Both the position numbers and the translations under genes were made by a program. Below the pieces are notes generated by a model, which saw only the letters and a list, made by a program, of their open reading frames with translations, was not told where the DNA came from and searched no databases. DNA of 28,878 bases from a virus, in the IMG/VR virus record IMGVR_UViG_3300035156_000136, positions 1 through 28,878 of that record, one strand, 5' to 3'. This document shows, one piece after another, positions 8,789-16,534 of this stretch (position 1 is its first letter; the number at the start of each line of letters is the position of its first letter).

Positions 8789-9343
8789 TTTTTTGTGCTG
8801 CTTCCGCTTCTAGTCTCTGTACTTCTAGTTCTAAGTTACTGATTTGAATGAATCTGTTTATATGGCTAAGCTCTGTATTCTGAAATTCCAGAAATGTCGC
8901 CCCTGTCAACTGCCTCCAGCGCTTGAATAGCTGGAATGTTACATAACCGGTGGGGAGTAGTCCGGGGTCAGGTTTGGTGTTACCGCCTCTGTGGAAGCGG
9001 TAGAAGTTTTTTTTTCCTCCGCACTCAGACCCCCTTGCGCCTCTTCGATCTGATCGCGGCTTATATCTTTTAGATAGTTGAAATCAGTGGCATCCATCCG
9101 CAAGATATTGTCATAGGTTATGGCAGCCTTGCTACCATCAGCTTCGGTGAAGCTCCAATCAAGTATCGTTGCAGATAAACCTGCAGCGACTTGTTCGGTG
9201 ATAGTGTCGTATTCATACATCACTTCAAGGTCGCGGGCAAAAACAACAGACCGTAGTTCAACCCAGTCCTGTTCAGCTTCCGGTAGATGCTTACTAGATG
9301 GAAGGGTGAATCGTTTGCTTTTGTAAGTTCCAAGTTGCGACAT
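8769..9343 (-). CDS. Tail assembly chaperone, frameshifted long form (G-T type)
   Basis: A -1 shift on the A run at 9008-9014 joins the first 112 codons of the short chaperone to 79 further codons, ending at a TAA at 8769. The product is about 191 residues. I translated the extension by hand. It begins NFYRFHRGG, contains YVTFQLFKRWRQLTG and FLEFQNTELSHI, and ends in a Glu-rich helix. That composition is coding-like, with no stop over the whole stretch up to the tape measure start. Long-tailed phages commonly make the G and G-T chaperones this way, to coat the tape measure during tail assembly. The extension frame has no evident start of its own. Confidence 0.82.
8939..9343 (-). CDS. Tail assembly chaperone, short form (G type)
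   Basis: A 134-residue acidic protein between the tail tube and tape measure genes. It begins MSQLGTYKSKRFTLPSSKHL and carries an aligned core (DWVELRSVVFARDLEV, ITYDNILRMDATDFNYL) typical of tail chaperones. The last 22 residues after the slippery Lys-Lys are Pro/Thr-rich (TSTASTEAVTPNLTPDYSPP) and look like an unstructured read-on. This is what the unshifted product of a G/G-T pair usually looks like. The ribosome site is weak, and the start lies eight bases after the tail tube stop, so coupled translation is likely. Confidence 0.8.
   Translation of the reverse strand: MSQLGTYKSKRFTLPSSKHLPEAEQDWVELRSVVFARDLEVMYEYDTITEQVAAGLSATILDWSFTEADGSKAAITYDNILRMDATDFNYLKDISRDQIEEAQGGLSAEEKKTSTASTEAVTPNLTPDYSPPVM
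9008..9014 (-). promoter_or_regulatory. -1 ribosomal frameshift slippery site
   Basis: The minus strand reads GAG GAA AAA AAA ACT in the chaperone frame, within an unbroken run of nine A (9007-9015). The heptamer A AAA AAA fits the X XXY YYZ rule for tandem -1 slippage. The shifted frame stays open for 79 codons. A GGAG just upstream of the A run (9017-9020) could act as an internal Shine-Dalgarno stimulator. I did not find a convincing downstream pseudoknot by eye. Confidence 0.82.
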
Positions 9344-9351
9344 GATGACTA

Positions 9352-10533
9352 CTAGAGTGTTGCCAATCCGTTAACTACTTTTACATCGAACGCTTGGCCA
9401 TCAGTCTGGTCGTATTGTGGGATGTAATCAATTTCGGAATAGTTTACTTGTTCCGGTTTGATATCGGCAACAACTTTACCATCGGTCTTGATGTTGTTCA
9501 ACGTAATACGTAGTTCATGCTGTCGCGTCGAACCGGTGAAGTGTCGGATGACAACGGCTTGCTTCTCAAGTGCGTTGAATCGGCGGACTGCTTCAGGGGT
9601 ATCAAAGAACTGTTTAACGCTAAGGGTGGCGTCAGCTATCGTGCGGATGAGTGATGCAGGATCAACAGCCCCTGATCGCTTGCTACCCTCTTCCTCTTCG
9701 AAGCTGTGCATAATTTCCCATGTTGACCCTTGCTCTAGCGGGGTGTGTGTGGCAGTCAAGGCTGCAGCTGCAGTAGCTCCAAACCTAAATTCTGTACCAG
9801 ACCATGTGAATGGCGTAAGCAAGTTAAGGTTTGGTGATGCAGGTCGTAAGTAAAGCATGTCACCAGCTGCAAAGGCGGCAGCGGATGCGCCTAAGGTGAC
9901 AGTGATGCCGTCACCGGCAACAGTATTGATTGTAGTATCAAGCGTGGCGCCAGTAGATGCTTTGTATACCCGAACCAAGTCACCGACAACAAGACCCTTG
10001 CTAGGGGCTTGGTCGTAATCGGTCTTAAGAACAACGCTAGTGGTTGCGATGCTAGCGATTTCACGACCCTGGAATGATCCTAGAGCGCTCAGGCTAGCTT
10101 GCAGTTGCATTTCGTTATCATTCCACGATGGAGATATTTTAGAAGCTCCTACGCCCCAGAATCGCTTGACGACGTTGCCGGTAGAGATATCGACGGTATA
10201 AAAGGCTGGGTCTACGGTATTGCTGATGCTTAGCGAGTGAGTGTAAGGGTTCGCGCCGGTTGTTCCGCTCTTTGTAAGTAGCATATCGAACATACGGCCA
10301 GCGGTGTTTGGTTCGCCCATGATTGTAACGTCGCCAACATGCCCACGCTGACCTTGCAGGACGTTAAAGGTACCGTACTTGCCGCCATAAATAGGATTCT
10401 GTTTTACGAAGTTACCATTGGTCTGAATCGAAGAATCATATAATGCTACATAATCGGTAGGGGTTAATACTACGTTAGGACTAGCTTGCTTGATAAGGGC
10501 AAGGTAGCCGTTGTTTCCAATACGTTCAGCCAT
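9352..10533 (-). CDS. Major tail tube protein
   Basis: A 393-residue protein directly upstream of the tail chaperones, the usual tube position. N-terminal features include NNGYLALIKQASPNVVLTPTD and a YGTFNVLQGQRGH segment. The C-terminal half contains VIRHFTGSTRQHELRITLNN and KPEQVNYSEIDYIPQYD, in line with tail tube proteins that have a long insertion loop. Residues ~160-235 appear to be an inserted beta domain (LVVGDLVRVY, GITVTLG, AAGDMLYLRPA), which explains the greater-than-usual length. The start overlaps the previous stop as TAATG. Many copies would stack as hexameric rings around the tape measure. Confidence 0.8.
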   Translation of the reverse strand: MAERIGNNGYLALIKQASPNVVLTPTDYVALYDSSIQTNGNFVKQNPIYGGKYGTFNVLQGQRGHVGDVTIMGEPNTAGRMFDMLLTKSGTTGANPYTHSLSISNTVDPAFYTVDISTGNVVKRFWGVGASKISPSWNDNEMQLQASLSALGSFQGREIASIATTSVVLKTDYDQAPSKGLVVGDLVRVYKASTGATLDTTINTVAGDGITVTLGASAAAFAAGDMLYLRPASPNLNLLTPFTWSGTEFRFGATAAAALTATHTPLEQGSTWEIMHSFEEEEGSKRSGAVDPASLIRTIADATLSVKQFFDTPEAVRRFNALEKQAVVIRHFTGSTRQHELRITLNNIKTDGKVVADIKPEQVNYSEIDYIPQYDQTDGQAFDVKVVNGLATL

Positions 10534-10769
10534 TACTGGGATACTCCATTATTTGTTGGTTGTGGTTGTGCAACGGGTGCGGTCGGTTCTACTTGAGCCG
10601 GTGCAGCAGCGGGCTGGTTAAGTGGTTGTGCAGGCTCGCTTGGGTTATTGATTTCCTCCACAAAAGGACTAAGAATAGGGCTTTCACTTTGTATAGTTCC
10701 GTCTTCTAGGGTTTGAACACCGATAAAAACACGATTTTCACTGCCCTGTTTTAATTTATATTTGAACAT
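10533..10769 (-). CDS. Small Pro/Gln-rich virion-region protein, unknown
   Basis: A 78-residue protein between the tail terminator candidate and the tail tube. The first half (MFKYKLKQGSENRVFIG, GTIQSESPI) looks like a short beta hairpin domain. The second half is a low-complexity Pro/Ala/Gln tail (PAQPLNQPAAAPAQVEP). It has a strong ribosome site (GGAGG, then CAAT and ATG) and follows a 44-base gap with a promoter-like sequence. Small proteins of this type occur beside capsid and tube genes in many phages, but I do not recognise the family and give no function. Confidence 0.55.
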   Translation of the reverse strand: MFKYKLKQGSENRVFIGVQTLEDGTIQSESPILSPFVEEINNPSEPAQPLNQPAAAPAQVEPTAPVAQPQPTNNGVSQ

Positions 10770-10778
10770 ATTGCCTCC

Positions 10779-10808
10779 ATTATCTATTTATGCTTATGCT
10801 TTTGTCAA
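10779..10808 (-). promoter_or_regulatory. Promoter-like sequence before the tail tube operon
   Basis: The minus strand has TTGACA (10803-10808) and GATAAT (10779-10784) with 18 bases between; TAGATA with 16 is an alternative. The spacer contains CATAAGCATAAA, similar to the spacer of the portal promoter. This is a rare intergenic gap in an otherwise packed array. Transcription would start within or just after the ribosome site of the next gene, so that gene would be made from a very short leader, or mainly the downstream tail genes would benefit. Confidence 0.5.
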
Positions 10809-10813
10809 CTTTA

Positions 10814-11323
10814 TCAATCTCTGCCTATTACTTCGACAACTCCACGGGTCTTGATCAGTACGTGAGCTTCCGCCGTAAGTACCGAATCTTCGCGTGGCTG
10901 AATGCCATATTCCCAAGTAATATCATTCTCAAATACTTCCTGTGACAACGTTAGATGCTTCCGCAAAGTATGTACGATAGTGCCTTCCTTCCAGGCGCCA
11001 GTATCTTTATCACGGGCTTCAACAATGTAACGAAGTTTGCGACCGGTAAGATCAACGTCGTCGTTAGCGCCGTAATCATCCTTCTTGTTGAAGACTATCT
11101 TAACAATGATGTCACTCTCAGTTGAATCATGGCCGGTTGGCGCGCCCTTTATCGTGGCATTACCAATCGACTTTTCGACGATGACACAGGGCAAATTAAC
11201 AGTGGGGATTTGGATTGGGTCCGATTCGTAATAGGCTGCAAACCGCTTGGAAAAGGTGGCCTGCAGCAAATCAATAATCCTATCAACGGTATCTTTATAT
11301 TGATTGTCTAAATCAAATTCCAT
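10814..11323 (-). CDS. Neck/tail terminator-like protein
   Basis: At 169 residues it follows the virion morphogenesis gene and precedes the tail tube, the classical slot of the tail terminator. It opens with a helix (DRIIDLLQATFSKRFAAYY), then alternates strands (NLPCVIVEKSIG, SDIIVKIVFNKKDDYG, AEAHVLIKTRGVVEVIGRD), as expected for the alpha/beta fold of terminator proteins that cap the growing tube. The call rests mainly on position and secondary structure pattern. A TAATG overlap couples it to the upstream gene. The minor capsid/connector class is the alternative. Confidence 0.6.
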   Translation of the reverse strand: MEFDLDNQYKDTVDRIIDLLQATFSKRFAAYYESDPIQIPTVNLPCVIVEKSIGNATIKGAPTGHDSTESDIIVKIVFNKKDDYGANDDVDLTGRKLRYIVEARDKDTGAWKEGTIVHTLRKHLTLSQEVFENDITWEYGIQPREDSVLTAEAHVLIKTRGVVEVIGRD

Positions 11324-11781
11324 TACAATTTAGCCCTTCTAATTTTCTTAGCGATGTCTTGTTCTAACGTTGCTTGAACAATATTGATAACAGCGTCATT
11401 AATACCCAGGGATGGGCGATAAGGTATCTTTGATCGGGGTTCACTTGATTGGTGGTACTTGAAATAAGGGGCCGTGTTATACACCTTTACCCCGTGCTTG
11501 TCGGCTTTAAACTTGAAGCTATCTTGCATCGTGCCAGTCTTCACCAGTGGCGGCGCTCCAGGATTCTGACGGGATTTAGATTTTGCATAGCCTAAATCAA
11601 GACGGCTCCACTTATAACCGAAGACGCCACCTTGGGAAGTAAAACCAACGCCACTGTAATAGGCGGCTAAGTCTTCACCAATGGATTTGTTAGCGCTACT
11701 AAAATCCAAGAACGACTTTTCAAGGGTCTTAAGTCTGTTCCTTAGTTCATTCGATCCATTAATTTTGATTGATACGCGCAC
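11323..11781 (-). CDS. Virion morphogenesis / head-tail joining protein
   Basis: A 152-residue protein that starts with GTG at 11781 (no better start seen) and ends in a TAATG overlap. It begins with a helix (LRNRLKTLEKSFLDF). The middle has GYKWSRLDLGYAKSK, then APPLVKTGTMQDSFKF, and near the end APYFKYHQSSEP and IPYRPSLGIND. This R/K-rich loop, then L-x-x-T-G-x-M/L-x-x-S, then Y-x-x-Y/H-Q layout is known from Mu gpG-like virion morphogenesis proteins and HK97 gp10-like neck proteins. It would act at the head-tail interface. Confidence 0.7.
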   Translation of the reverse strand: MRVSIKINGSNELRNRLKTLEKSFLDFSSANKSIGEDLAAYYSGVGFTSQGGVFGYKWSRLDLGYAKSKSRQNPGAPPLVKTGTMQDSFKFKADKHGVKVYNTAPYFKYHQSSEPRSKIPYRPSLGINDAVINIVQATLEQDIAKKIRRAKL

Positions 11782-11783
11782 AA

Positions 11784-12731
11784 TTAATACCGTTCACTAA
11801 TCCTGAATAAGCGTTCGCCGCCGCCAAGTTCGCCTGGGGTTGCAGCGGTGTCGCTGTTAGGCCAACCAATAAATCCGGTGCTGCCTGGGATTGAATCCTC
11901 GCCGCCATCGTCAACTAAGCTACCACCGCCCTCTTGAAGTTCTTTGATGTCCGCGCGCGCCTGAGCAACCTTTGACTTACCGGGGTTGTTATCGTCGGTG
12001 CCGTATTCGCCATAAAGGGATAAGAGTAAGAGGCCAGCAGCAAGCCTTACGGTGATGTCACTTATATAAGCATTGACTGGACGGGCAAACGGTACGCTGT
12101 AACGGGTCTTGAGCTTAGCGTTTATCTCATCCTGGGCAGCCTGGCGCTTTTGGTCCACCATGGTATCGGTAACACGTGGGTTGTTTTGAAATCCAGCCTC
12201 TTGCTTGATAGATTCGATGCTACAGTAATCACCATAACCACCGCCGCGGACCGCTGCACTGGAGTTCAGTGGCGTTTCATTATTACTGACTGAATCCCTA
12301 AAGGTAGACTTGTACCAGTACCCTTCGCCGCCGCTAGTATCGGTGTAGCTTGTGCTAGGCTGGTCGAAGTCAACATCAAAGGTGGAGATGACACTAAACT
12401 GGTCATCGGCCGGTACTTCGCCGTTTACATTCGTCGCCCTATACAACGAAATCTGGTCGCCAAATATAACGGTGACGGGTTCCTGGGCAAGGTGTGCATA
12501 AAGGGTTGATGTGATCTCGATGTTAAGGTGGTCGGTAGGATCAATCGTAACGTCCACCTTTTCAGACTGTTCTTCACCGGGGCGGCCGATGACAAGGTGG
12601 CTGTTGACGGCTATTCCATCAGTGTTTTCTACGATAGCGGCGGTCGAATTGGCTGCTAAATCAGCGCCTAAAAAGGTTGTTTCCAGTAAGTTCTTAGATG
12701 CAAAATTAGCTATTTTTATTGTTTGTGACAT
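11784..12731 (-). CDS. Neck protein: DUF1320 (Mu gp36-like) domain with extra N-terminal domain
   Basis: A 315-residue protein. Residues ~168-275 match the DUF1320 pattern: DYCSIESIKQEAGF, then DTMVDQKRQAAQDEINAKLKTRY, VRLAAGLLLLSLYG and RADIKELQEGG. These proteins are head completion/adaptor components. DUF1320 proteins are usually near 140 residues. Here about 165 residues precede the domain, beta-rich with HLVIGRPGEEQSEKVDV and YWYKSTFRD, and look like an added sandwich or fibronectin-like module. The start has a GGAG ribosome site (TATGGAGTCAATATG). It is the first of the neck genes after the middle block. Confidence 0.68.
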   Translation of the reverse strand: MSQTIKIANFASKNLLETTFLGADLAANSTAAIVENTDGIAVNSHLVIGRPGEEQSEKVDVTIDPTDHLNIEITSTLYAHLAQEPVTVIFGDQISLYRATNVNGEVPADDQFSVISTFDVDFDQPSTSYTDTSGGEGYWYKSTFRDSVSNNETPLNSSAAVRGGGYGDYCSIESIKQEAGFQNNPRVTDTMVDQKRQAAQDEINAKLKTRYSVPFARPVNAYISDITVRLAAGLLLLSLYGEYGTDDNNPGKSKVAQARADIKELQEGGGSLVDDGGEDSIPGSTGFIGWPNSDTAATPGELGGGERLFRISERY

Positions 12732-12740
12732 ATTGACTCC

Positions 12741-12751
12741 ATATTAACATA
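12741..12751 (-). promoter_or_regulatory. Second copy of the TATGTTAATAT element, before the neck genes
   Basis: The 37-base gap between the repeat-protein gene and the neck gene has TATGTTAATAT followed at once by GGAG, TCAAT and ATG. It shares the 11-mer with the lysin leader and AATAAGCACAA with the portal promoter region. It could be an extended -10 box, although no -35 fits, or a conserved leader/ribosome-site element. Confidence 0.35.
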
Positions 12752-12768
12752 GTTGTTGTGCTTATTAT

Positions 12769-15700
12769 TTATAGGTAAATATCCCTATTATCATCGGTTG
12801 GAATTGCTTTGACATCATCGTTTCCGATCACAATTGAAGTATTATCATCCACCAGTATGGCAACGCCGGTGATATCCAGTTGGCCAAGGATGGTATCGGT
12901 AGGCTGGTTGCCAATGATTATCTCATCGGTTTTACCCGGTTTGACAAAGGTAATGCGGGCGGTAGCTTCCTGGGTAAAGGTGAGTAGCTTGGCGATGCGG
13001 GCAGTGGCCGATTGGGTAAAGGTGCCAGTTGCACTAACCCGGCCTGTCGCTGGTTGTACCTTAGTGAATGTTTTGCTAACACGTGCGGTGCTGGTTTGCG
13101 AACGGGTAAGGTTTTTGGTAACTCTACCGACTGCCGTTTGCGTCTTGGTGACAACCTTGTTAATGCGTACCGTTGCCAGCTGTGCATAAGTGATTGATTT
13201 GGTTATCCTAGCCGTGGCAGTCTGGGTTAAGGTGTAAGCTTTACTGATTCGGGCGATAGCAGGTTGTGACGAAGTTAGGTTCTTGGTTATTCGGGCGGTG
13301 GCTAGCCTGCTGGTGGCGCGGCCTTTTAGAATCCGACCAACCGCTAACTGAGTAAAGACGCTTTGAATCGTAATGTTTGCCGTGGCCGTTTGCGTCCTAG
13401 TGAAGCTACGAGCGACGCGGGCAATAGCGGGCTGGGTTCGGGTGAATGACTTAGCTATCCGACCTGCAGCCGTTTGCGATAACGTCATCGACTTGGTAAC
13501 GCGACCTGTGGATAACTGGGTTCGGGTTCCAATGATACTAATGCGGGCGGCAGCCAATTGAGTAATCGACATAGTAGCCGGGTTAATCTTAGCGGTTGCC
13601 GACTGGGTTTTAGTGAAACTCTTGGCAATCCTACCGGCCGCCAGCTGGGTTAAGGTCAATGATTTGGTAATACGGCTGGTGGTAGTCTGGGTTCGGGTTT
13701 GTGCCTTCGATATGCGGGCGGTAGAGGTCTGGTTTAGCGTGAAGTCCTTGGTGACACGGGCAGCCGCGGGTTGTGTCTTAGTAAATGACTTTTGCAAACG
13801 GGCAATAGCTACCTGTGGATAAATCAGGGTTCTGGTGATTCGGGATGTAGCGCCCTGAGTGAAGAGGCGCGATAGCTGAATCCTAGCAGTGGATGTTTGG
13901 GTAAACGTGCGGCTACTTTGAACCCTGGCAACGGCTGGTTGTGTCTTGGTAATCGCTTTTGTAATGCGAGTAGCCGCTATCTGTGACAGGGTGAATGCTT
14001 TGCTGATCCGACCGGCTGCTAATTGTGTCTTGGTGACAGTAAAGCTTAGCGCCTCTTGCGCGGAAGGAGCGTAAAAGGTTGCCGGGCTATTCTGGTTGTT
14101 GTATTCGGTGGCAATCCAGTTATCGCTACGATCGCCCGTGCTAGTGCGGATTTCGTCTAACGTACCGCTGTAGTTATACCCAGCTGTACCCCATGAACCA
14201 AAGTATAGTGGGGCGCCGCCAGTAGCCGTTGCATCGCCTGATAAGGTGCCGCTATTAACTAGAACGCCGTCAACAAACAGCTTGGCATTACCTGAACCAT
14301 CACGCTTTGCGACGATGTAATGCTGGGCCCCATCACAGACCGATGCGGGTGATTCAAGGGTGGTGCTATTAATCCAGAACGTCGCTTTGGTGGCGTTGGT
14401 CTGTAGCGTCCAGCCATTAGTGATGCCAGCATTAATATGCCCGAACAAACCAGGGAATGCAGCATTTTGCGACGATGACATCCAGGTGGATATGGTGAAT
14501 GCACCAGTGAAGTCGTTGGCGGTATCGTTGGCAGGCGTTGCGATAACCTGGCCACCGGCAAATGTGGCGCCTTTACCTATCTTGGTAGTAGACCCATAAG
14601 CTGGACCGGTGCCGACGACGTTATTACTGACAGTCCTAGCAGCGGCCGTGCTATCTACGAACCCACCAGATGCATCATTCATGTGGTAGACGTTCTTATA
14701 GTTGGCATCCCAAACGTTCTGACTACCATAGGTAGAGTTAGCGGCCAGCAAGGTACTAGATGGCGCGCCGTAATAAATGTAGAACTTGGTATTAGTCAGG
14801 TTGGCTAAGCTTGGCGCCTTGAACCATAGTTCACCAGTGCCGCCTACCTTATCGACTGCAACCAGTTCAAAAGGCACCTGGGTCGTGCCATCACCAGTGG
14901 TAACGCGGATATCACCGCCGTCGCTACGGATATTGGTAAAGAATCCGGTGGCTAGATTGGCTAGGTTAACGTGTACAGGGAAATTGGTATGCGAACCGAT
15001 GACTTTGGTGCCATCTACGGTAATCTTTTGGCGGTAACTATAGCCTGCAAGTACACCTGGTGGCGTTTCGATGTTCGCCGTGGCAGTCTGGGCTTTGGTC
15101 AGGGCCTTGGTAATACGACCGGTAGCGGGCTGAGTTTTGGTAGGAGTGATAACCGGGATGGAGTTAACGGCGGTAATCTTGCTACCATTTTGGCCTATTA
15201 GCTGAGCGTATACGTCGCCCTGTACACCTATTGCGTTAGGGTCGGTGTATACAACGCTCCAGGAAACGCCATCGGGTGAATATTCAAAGAAGATGGTGCC
15301 GGATACATCGCGGATTCGTAACCATTTAGCTTGAGAGGCAGCAAGGAGTATATTGGCGGCCATGAATGCATCACTAAAGTCGCTGTAGTAAACGAACATG
15401 CGGCCTTGCGCCTGATCGTAAGTAAATTGATACTGAGCAAGATTAGCTAAATCACTACCAATGGTAAGACCGAAAACACCGGTAAGCGTTTCGTTGACTA
15501 TATAGATTTGGCTGTTTCGTATCTGATATACAGGATAAGAAGCAACTGAGGTAGTTGCATTGAAGTTCAATAAGCCACCGCTAACACTAACGTTGGCATT
15601 GGCAACCCACTTGGCCGAATCTAAGGCGACGCCATCAAAGCTATCGACCAATTGGCTGATAGGTAGCGTTATCCTAGCCGTGGCGGTACGGCTGGCAGTA

Positions 15701-15807
15701 AAGTTTTTAGTAACCCTGGCCGTAGCGGTCTGGGTTTTAGTGACGATACCACCATCACTAGCCTGGGTAAGCGCTAGCAGCAGGCCAAGAGGTTCACCAG
15801 CAGCCAT
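12769..15807 (-). CDS. Large repeat protein with LamG/DUF2341 domains (head fibre or decoration candidate)
   Basis: A 1012-residue protein. Order: residues 1-22 leader; two 14-residue repeats (23-50); a jelly roll with DSFDGVALDSAKW and SPDGVSWSVVY (~52-220); two more repeats (223-250); a DUF2341-like domain (~255-345, GYSYRQKITVDG, FPVHVNLA, FYIYYGAP); a LamG domain (~345-580, FTGAFTISTWM, NAKLFVDGVLV, NWIATEYNNQNSP); 26 tandem 14-residue repeats (592-956, consensus TKTQTATARITKSF); and a 56-residue Asp/Ile-rich end (TDTILGQLDITG). The repeats are basic. LamG and DUF2341 pairs are known glycan-binding modules on surface proteins. Its place between capsid and neck genes suggests a virion surface fibre. 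Its start shares one base with the stop of a mini-ORF. Function is inferred only. Confidence 0.7.
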   Translation of the reverse strand: MAAGEPLGLLLALTQASDGGIVTKTQTATARVTKNFTASRTATARITLPISQLVDSFDGVALDSAKWVANANVSVSGGLLNFNATTSVASYPVYQIRNSQIYIVNETLTGVFGLTIGSDLANLAQYQFTYDQAQGRMFVYYSDFSDAFMAANILLAASQAKWLRIRDVSGTIFFEYSPDGVSWSVVYTDPNAIGVQGDVYAQLIGQNGSKITAVNSIPVITPTKTQPATGRITKALTKAQTATANIETPPGVLAGYSYRQKITVDGTKVIGSHTNFPVHVNLANLATGFFTNIRSDGGDIRVTTGDGTTQVPFELVAVDKVGGTGELWFKAPSLANLTNTKFYIYYGAPSSTLLAANSTYGSQNVWDANYKNVYHMNDASGGFVDSTAAARTVSNNVVGTGPAYGSTTKIGKGATFAGGQVIATPANDTANDFTGAFTISTWMSSSQNAAFPGLFGHINAGITNGWTLQTNATKATFWINSTTLESPASVCDGAQHYIVAKRDGSGNAKLFVDGVLVNSGTLSGDATATGGAPLYFGSWGTAGYNYSGTLDEIRTSTGDRSDNWIATEYNNQNSPATFYAPSAQEALSFTVTKTQLAAGRISKAFTLSQIAATRITKAITKTQPAVARVQSSRTFTQTSTARIQLSRLFTQGATSRITRTLIYPQVAIARLQKSFTKTQPAAARVTKDFTLNQTSTARISKAQTRTQTTTSRITKSLTLTQLAAGRIAKSFTKTQSATAKINPATMSITQLAAARISIIGTRTQLSTGRVTKSMTLSQTAAGRIAKSFTRTQPAIARVARSFTRTQTATANITIQSVFTQLAVGRILKGRATSRLATARITKNLTSSQPAIARISKAYTLTQTATARITKSITYAQLATVRINKVVTKTQTAVGRVTKNLTRSQTSTARVSKTFTKVQPATGRVSATGTFTQSATARIAKLLTFTQEATARITFVKPGKTDEIIIGNQPTDTILGQLDITGVAILVDDNTSIVIGNDDVKAIPTDDNRDIYL
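12940..14034 (-). repeat. 26 tandem 42-bp (14-codon) repeats
   Basis: I count 26 imperfect units, one of them with an extra codon, each encoding a variant of T-x-T-Q-x-A-x-A/G-R-I/V-x-K-x-x. Thr1, Gln4, Ala6, Arg9 and the hydrophobic residue 10 are best kept. Four further units lie apart in the N-terminal quarter of the same protein. Units differ from each other at many positions, so the array is old rather than freshly amplified. The alternation of small polar and hydrophobic residues would suit stacked beta turns, but that is inference. Confidence 0.9.
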
Positions 15808-15848
15808 CAGACGCTACCAGGATTCGGATGTAATTGATTCCCTAACAT
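15807..15848 (-). CDS. 13-residue mini-ORF before the repeat protein
   Basis: ATG at 15848 encodes MLGNQLHPNPGSV and stops with TGA that shares its A with the start of the 1012-residue gene (TGATG). A GGAG lies ten bases upstream, right after the stop of the preceding gene, while the large gene has no other clear ribosome site. The reading fits a coupling peptide that hands ribosomes to the next gene. It fills most of the 56-base gap. It is short enough to arise by chance. A similar unit of the same length lies at 17613-17654. Confidence 0.4.
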   Translation of the reverse strand: MLGNQLHPNPGSV

Positions 15849-15863
15849 CTGTGATGTGCTCCA

Positions 15864-16532
15864 CTAACCAACGCCCATTAACATCAGGCGACTGGTCTGG
15901 GGCGTAGCAGAACTACCGCCGGAAGGCGTTAAAGCCACCGCAACTATATTGAATTGGTCGTTGAAGGCAGCATTAACAGTCCAACCCATGATTCTTGCAC
16001 CGGCAGCGGCAACATTAGCGAAGCCCGCCATGAAGCGGCGGTTATCAGCGGTTATCTGTAGTATTTCGGTGGTGTTGGCGTTCACAGTCATCGCGTCATT
16101 GAAGTTATTTGTATTAACCACCAGACAATATGTGTTAGCTACGGTCGGCGTAATAGTAACCAGGTGGCTGGTGCTTGTTCCTGATGCCGGGGTGCTTGTA
16201 TTTATCGGCGTCGCTTGATCTACTCCACTAAACGATGTAGATGACGCCCCACCAAAGGCGGCAGATGCGCCGAAGCTTATGACTACGTTATTGGCGCCCG
16301 AAGGTGGATTTAAAAGCCGGTAAACATATGTTCCGCTTGGTACAGTAGACGAATTAACTAAAGTCATGGCGTTACCGGCATAGGTTACACCGGTAGGCGT
16401 AAAGTTTTCACATGAGAAATAGACTAGTAATATGCTGTTACTCAGTCCAGCGCCGACGGGGTGGCTATAGGTCCAGTTTGAATTGCTTGCGAAGGTTTGC
16501 CCTGTCTGTTGAAAATCAACTGCTACCGGCAT
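15864..16532 (-). CDS. Beta-sandwich virion protein, unknown
   Basis: A 222-residue protein starting with PVAVDFQQTGQTFASN, followed by alternating strands (SILLVYFSCENFTPTGVTYAGN, TYVYRLLNPPSGANNVVISFG, NTYCLVVNTNNFND, GARIMGWTVNAAFNDQFNIVAVALTP). This pattern of about ten strands with S/T/G loops resembles single-domain jelly-roll proteins found in environmental phage structural regions. No catalytic motif is seen. It sits between two other beta-rich proteins in the capsid-neck interval, and starts almost directly after the upstream stop (TAATAATG). A surface decoration role is inferred only from context. Confidence 0.6.
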   Translation of the reverse strand: MPVAVDFQQTGQTFASNSNWTYSHPVGAGLSNSILLVYFSCENFTPTGVTYAGNAMTLVNSSTVPSGTYVYRLLNPPSGANNVVISFGASAAFGGASSTSFSGVDQATPINTSTPASGTSTSHLVTITPTVANTYCLVVNTNNFNDAMTVNANTTEILQITADNRRFMAGFANVAAAGARIMGWTVNAAFNDQFNIVAVALTPSGGSSATPQTSRLMLMGVG

Positions 16533-16534
16533 TA

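Noticed and set aside
12809-13822. Several plus-strand open frames opposite the repeat array
   Set aside because: They are created by the 42-bp periodicity of the sense repeats. The translated Val/Ala/Arg runs are repeat shadows.
12940-14034. Regular repeats as a CRISPR array
   Set aside because: Units are contiguous, diverged and in frame, with no spacers.
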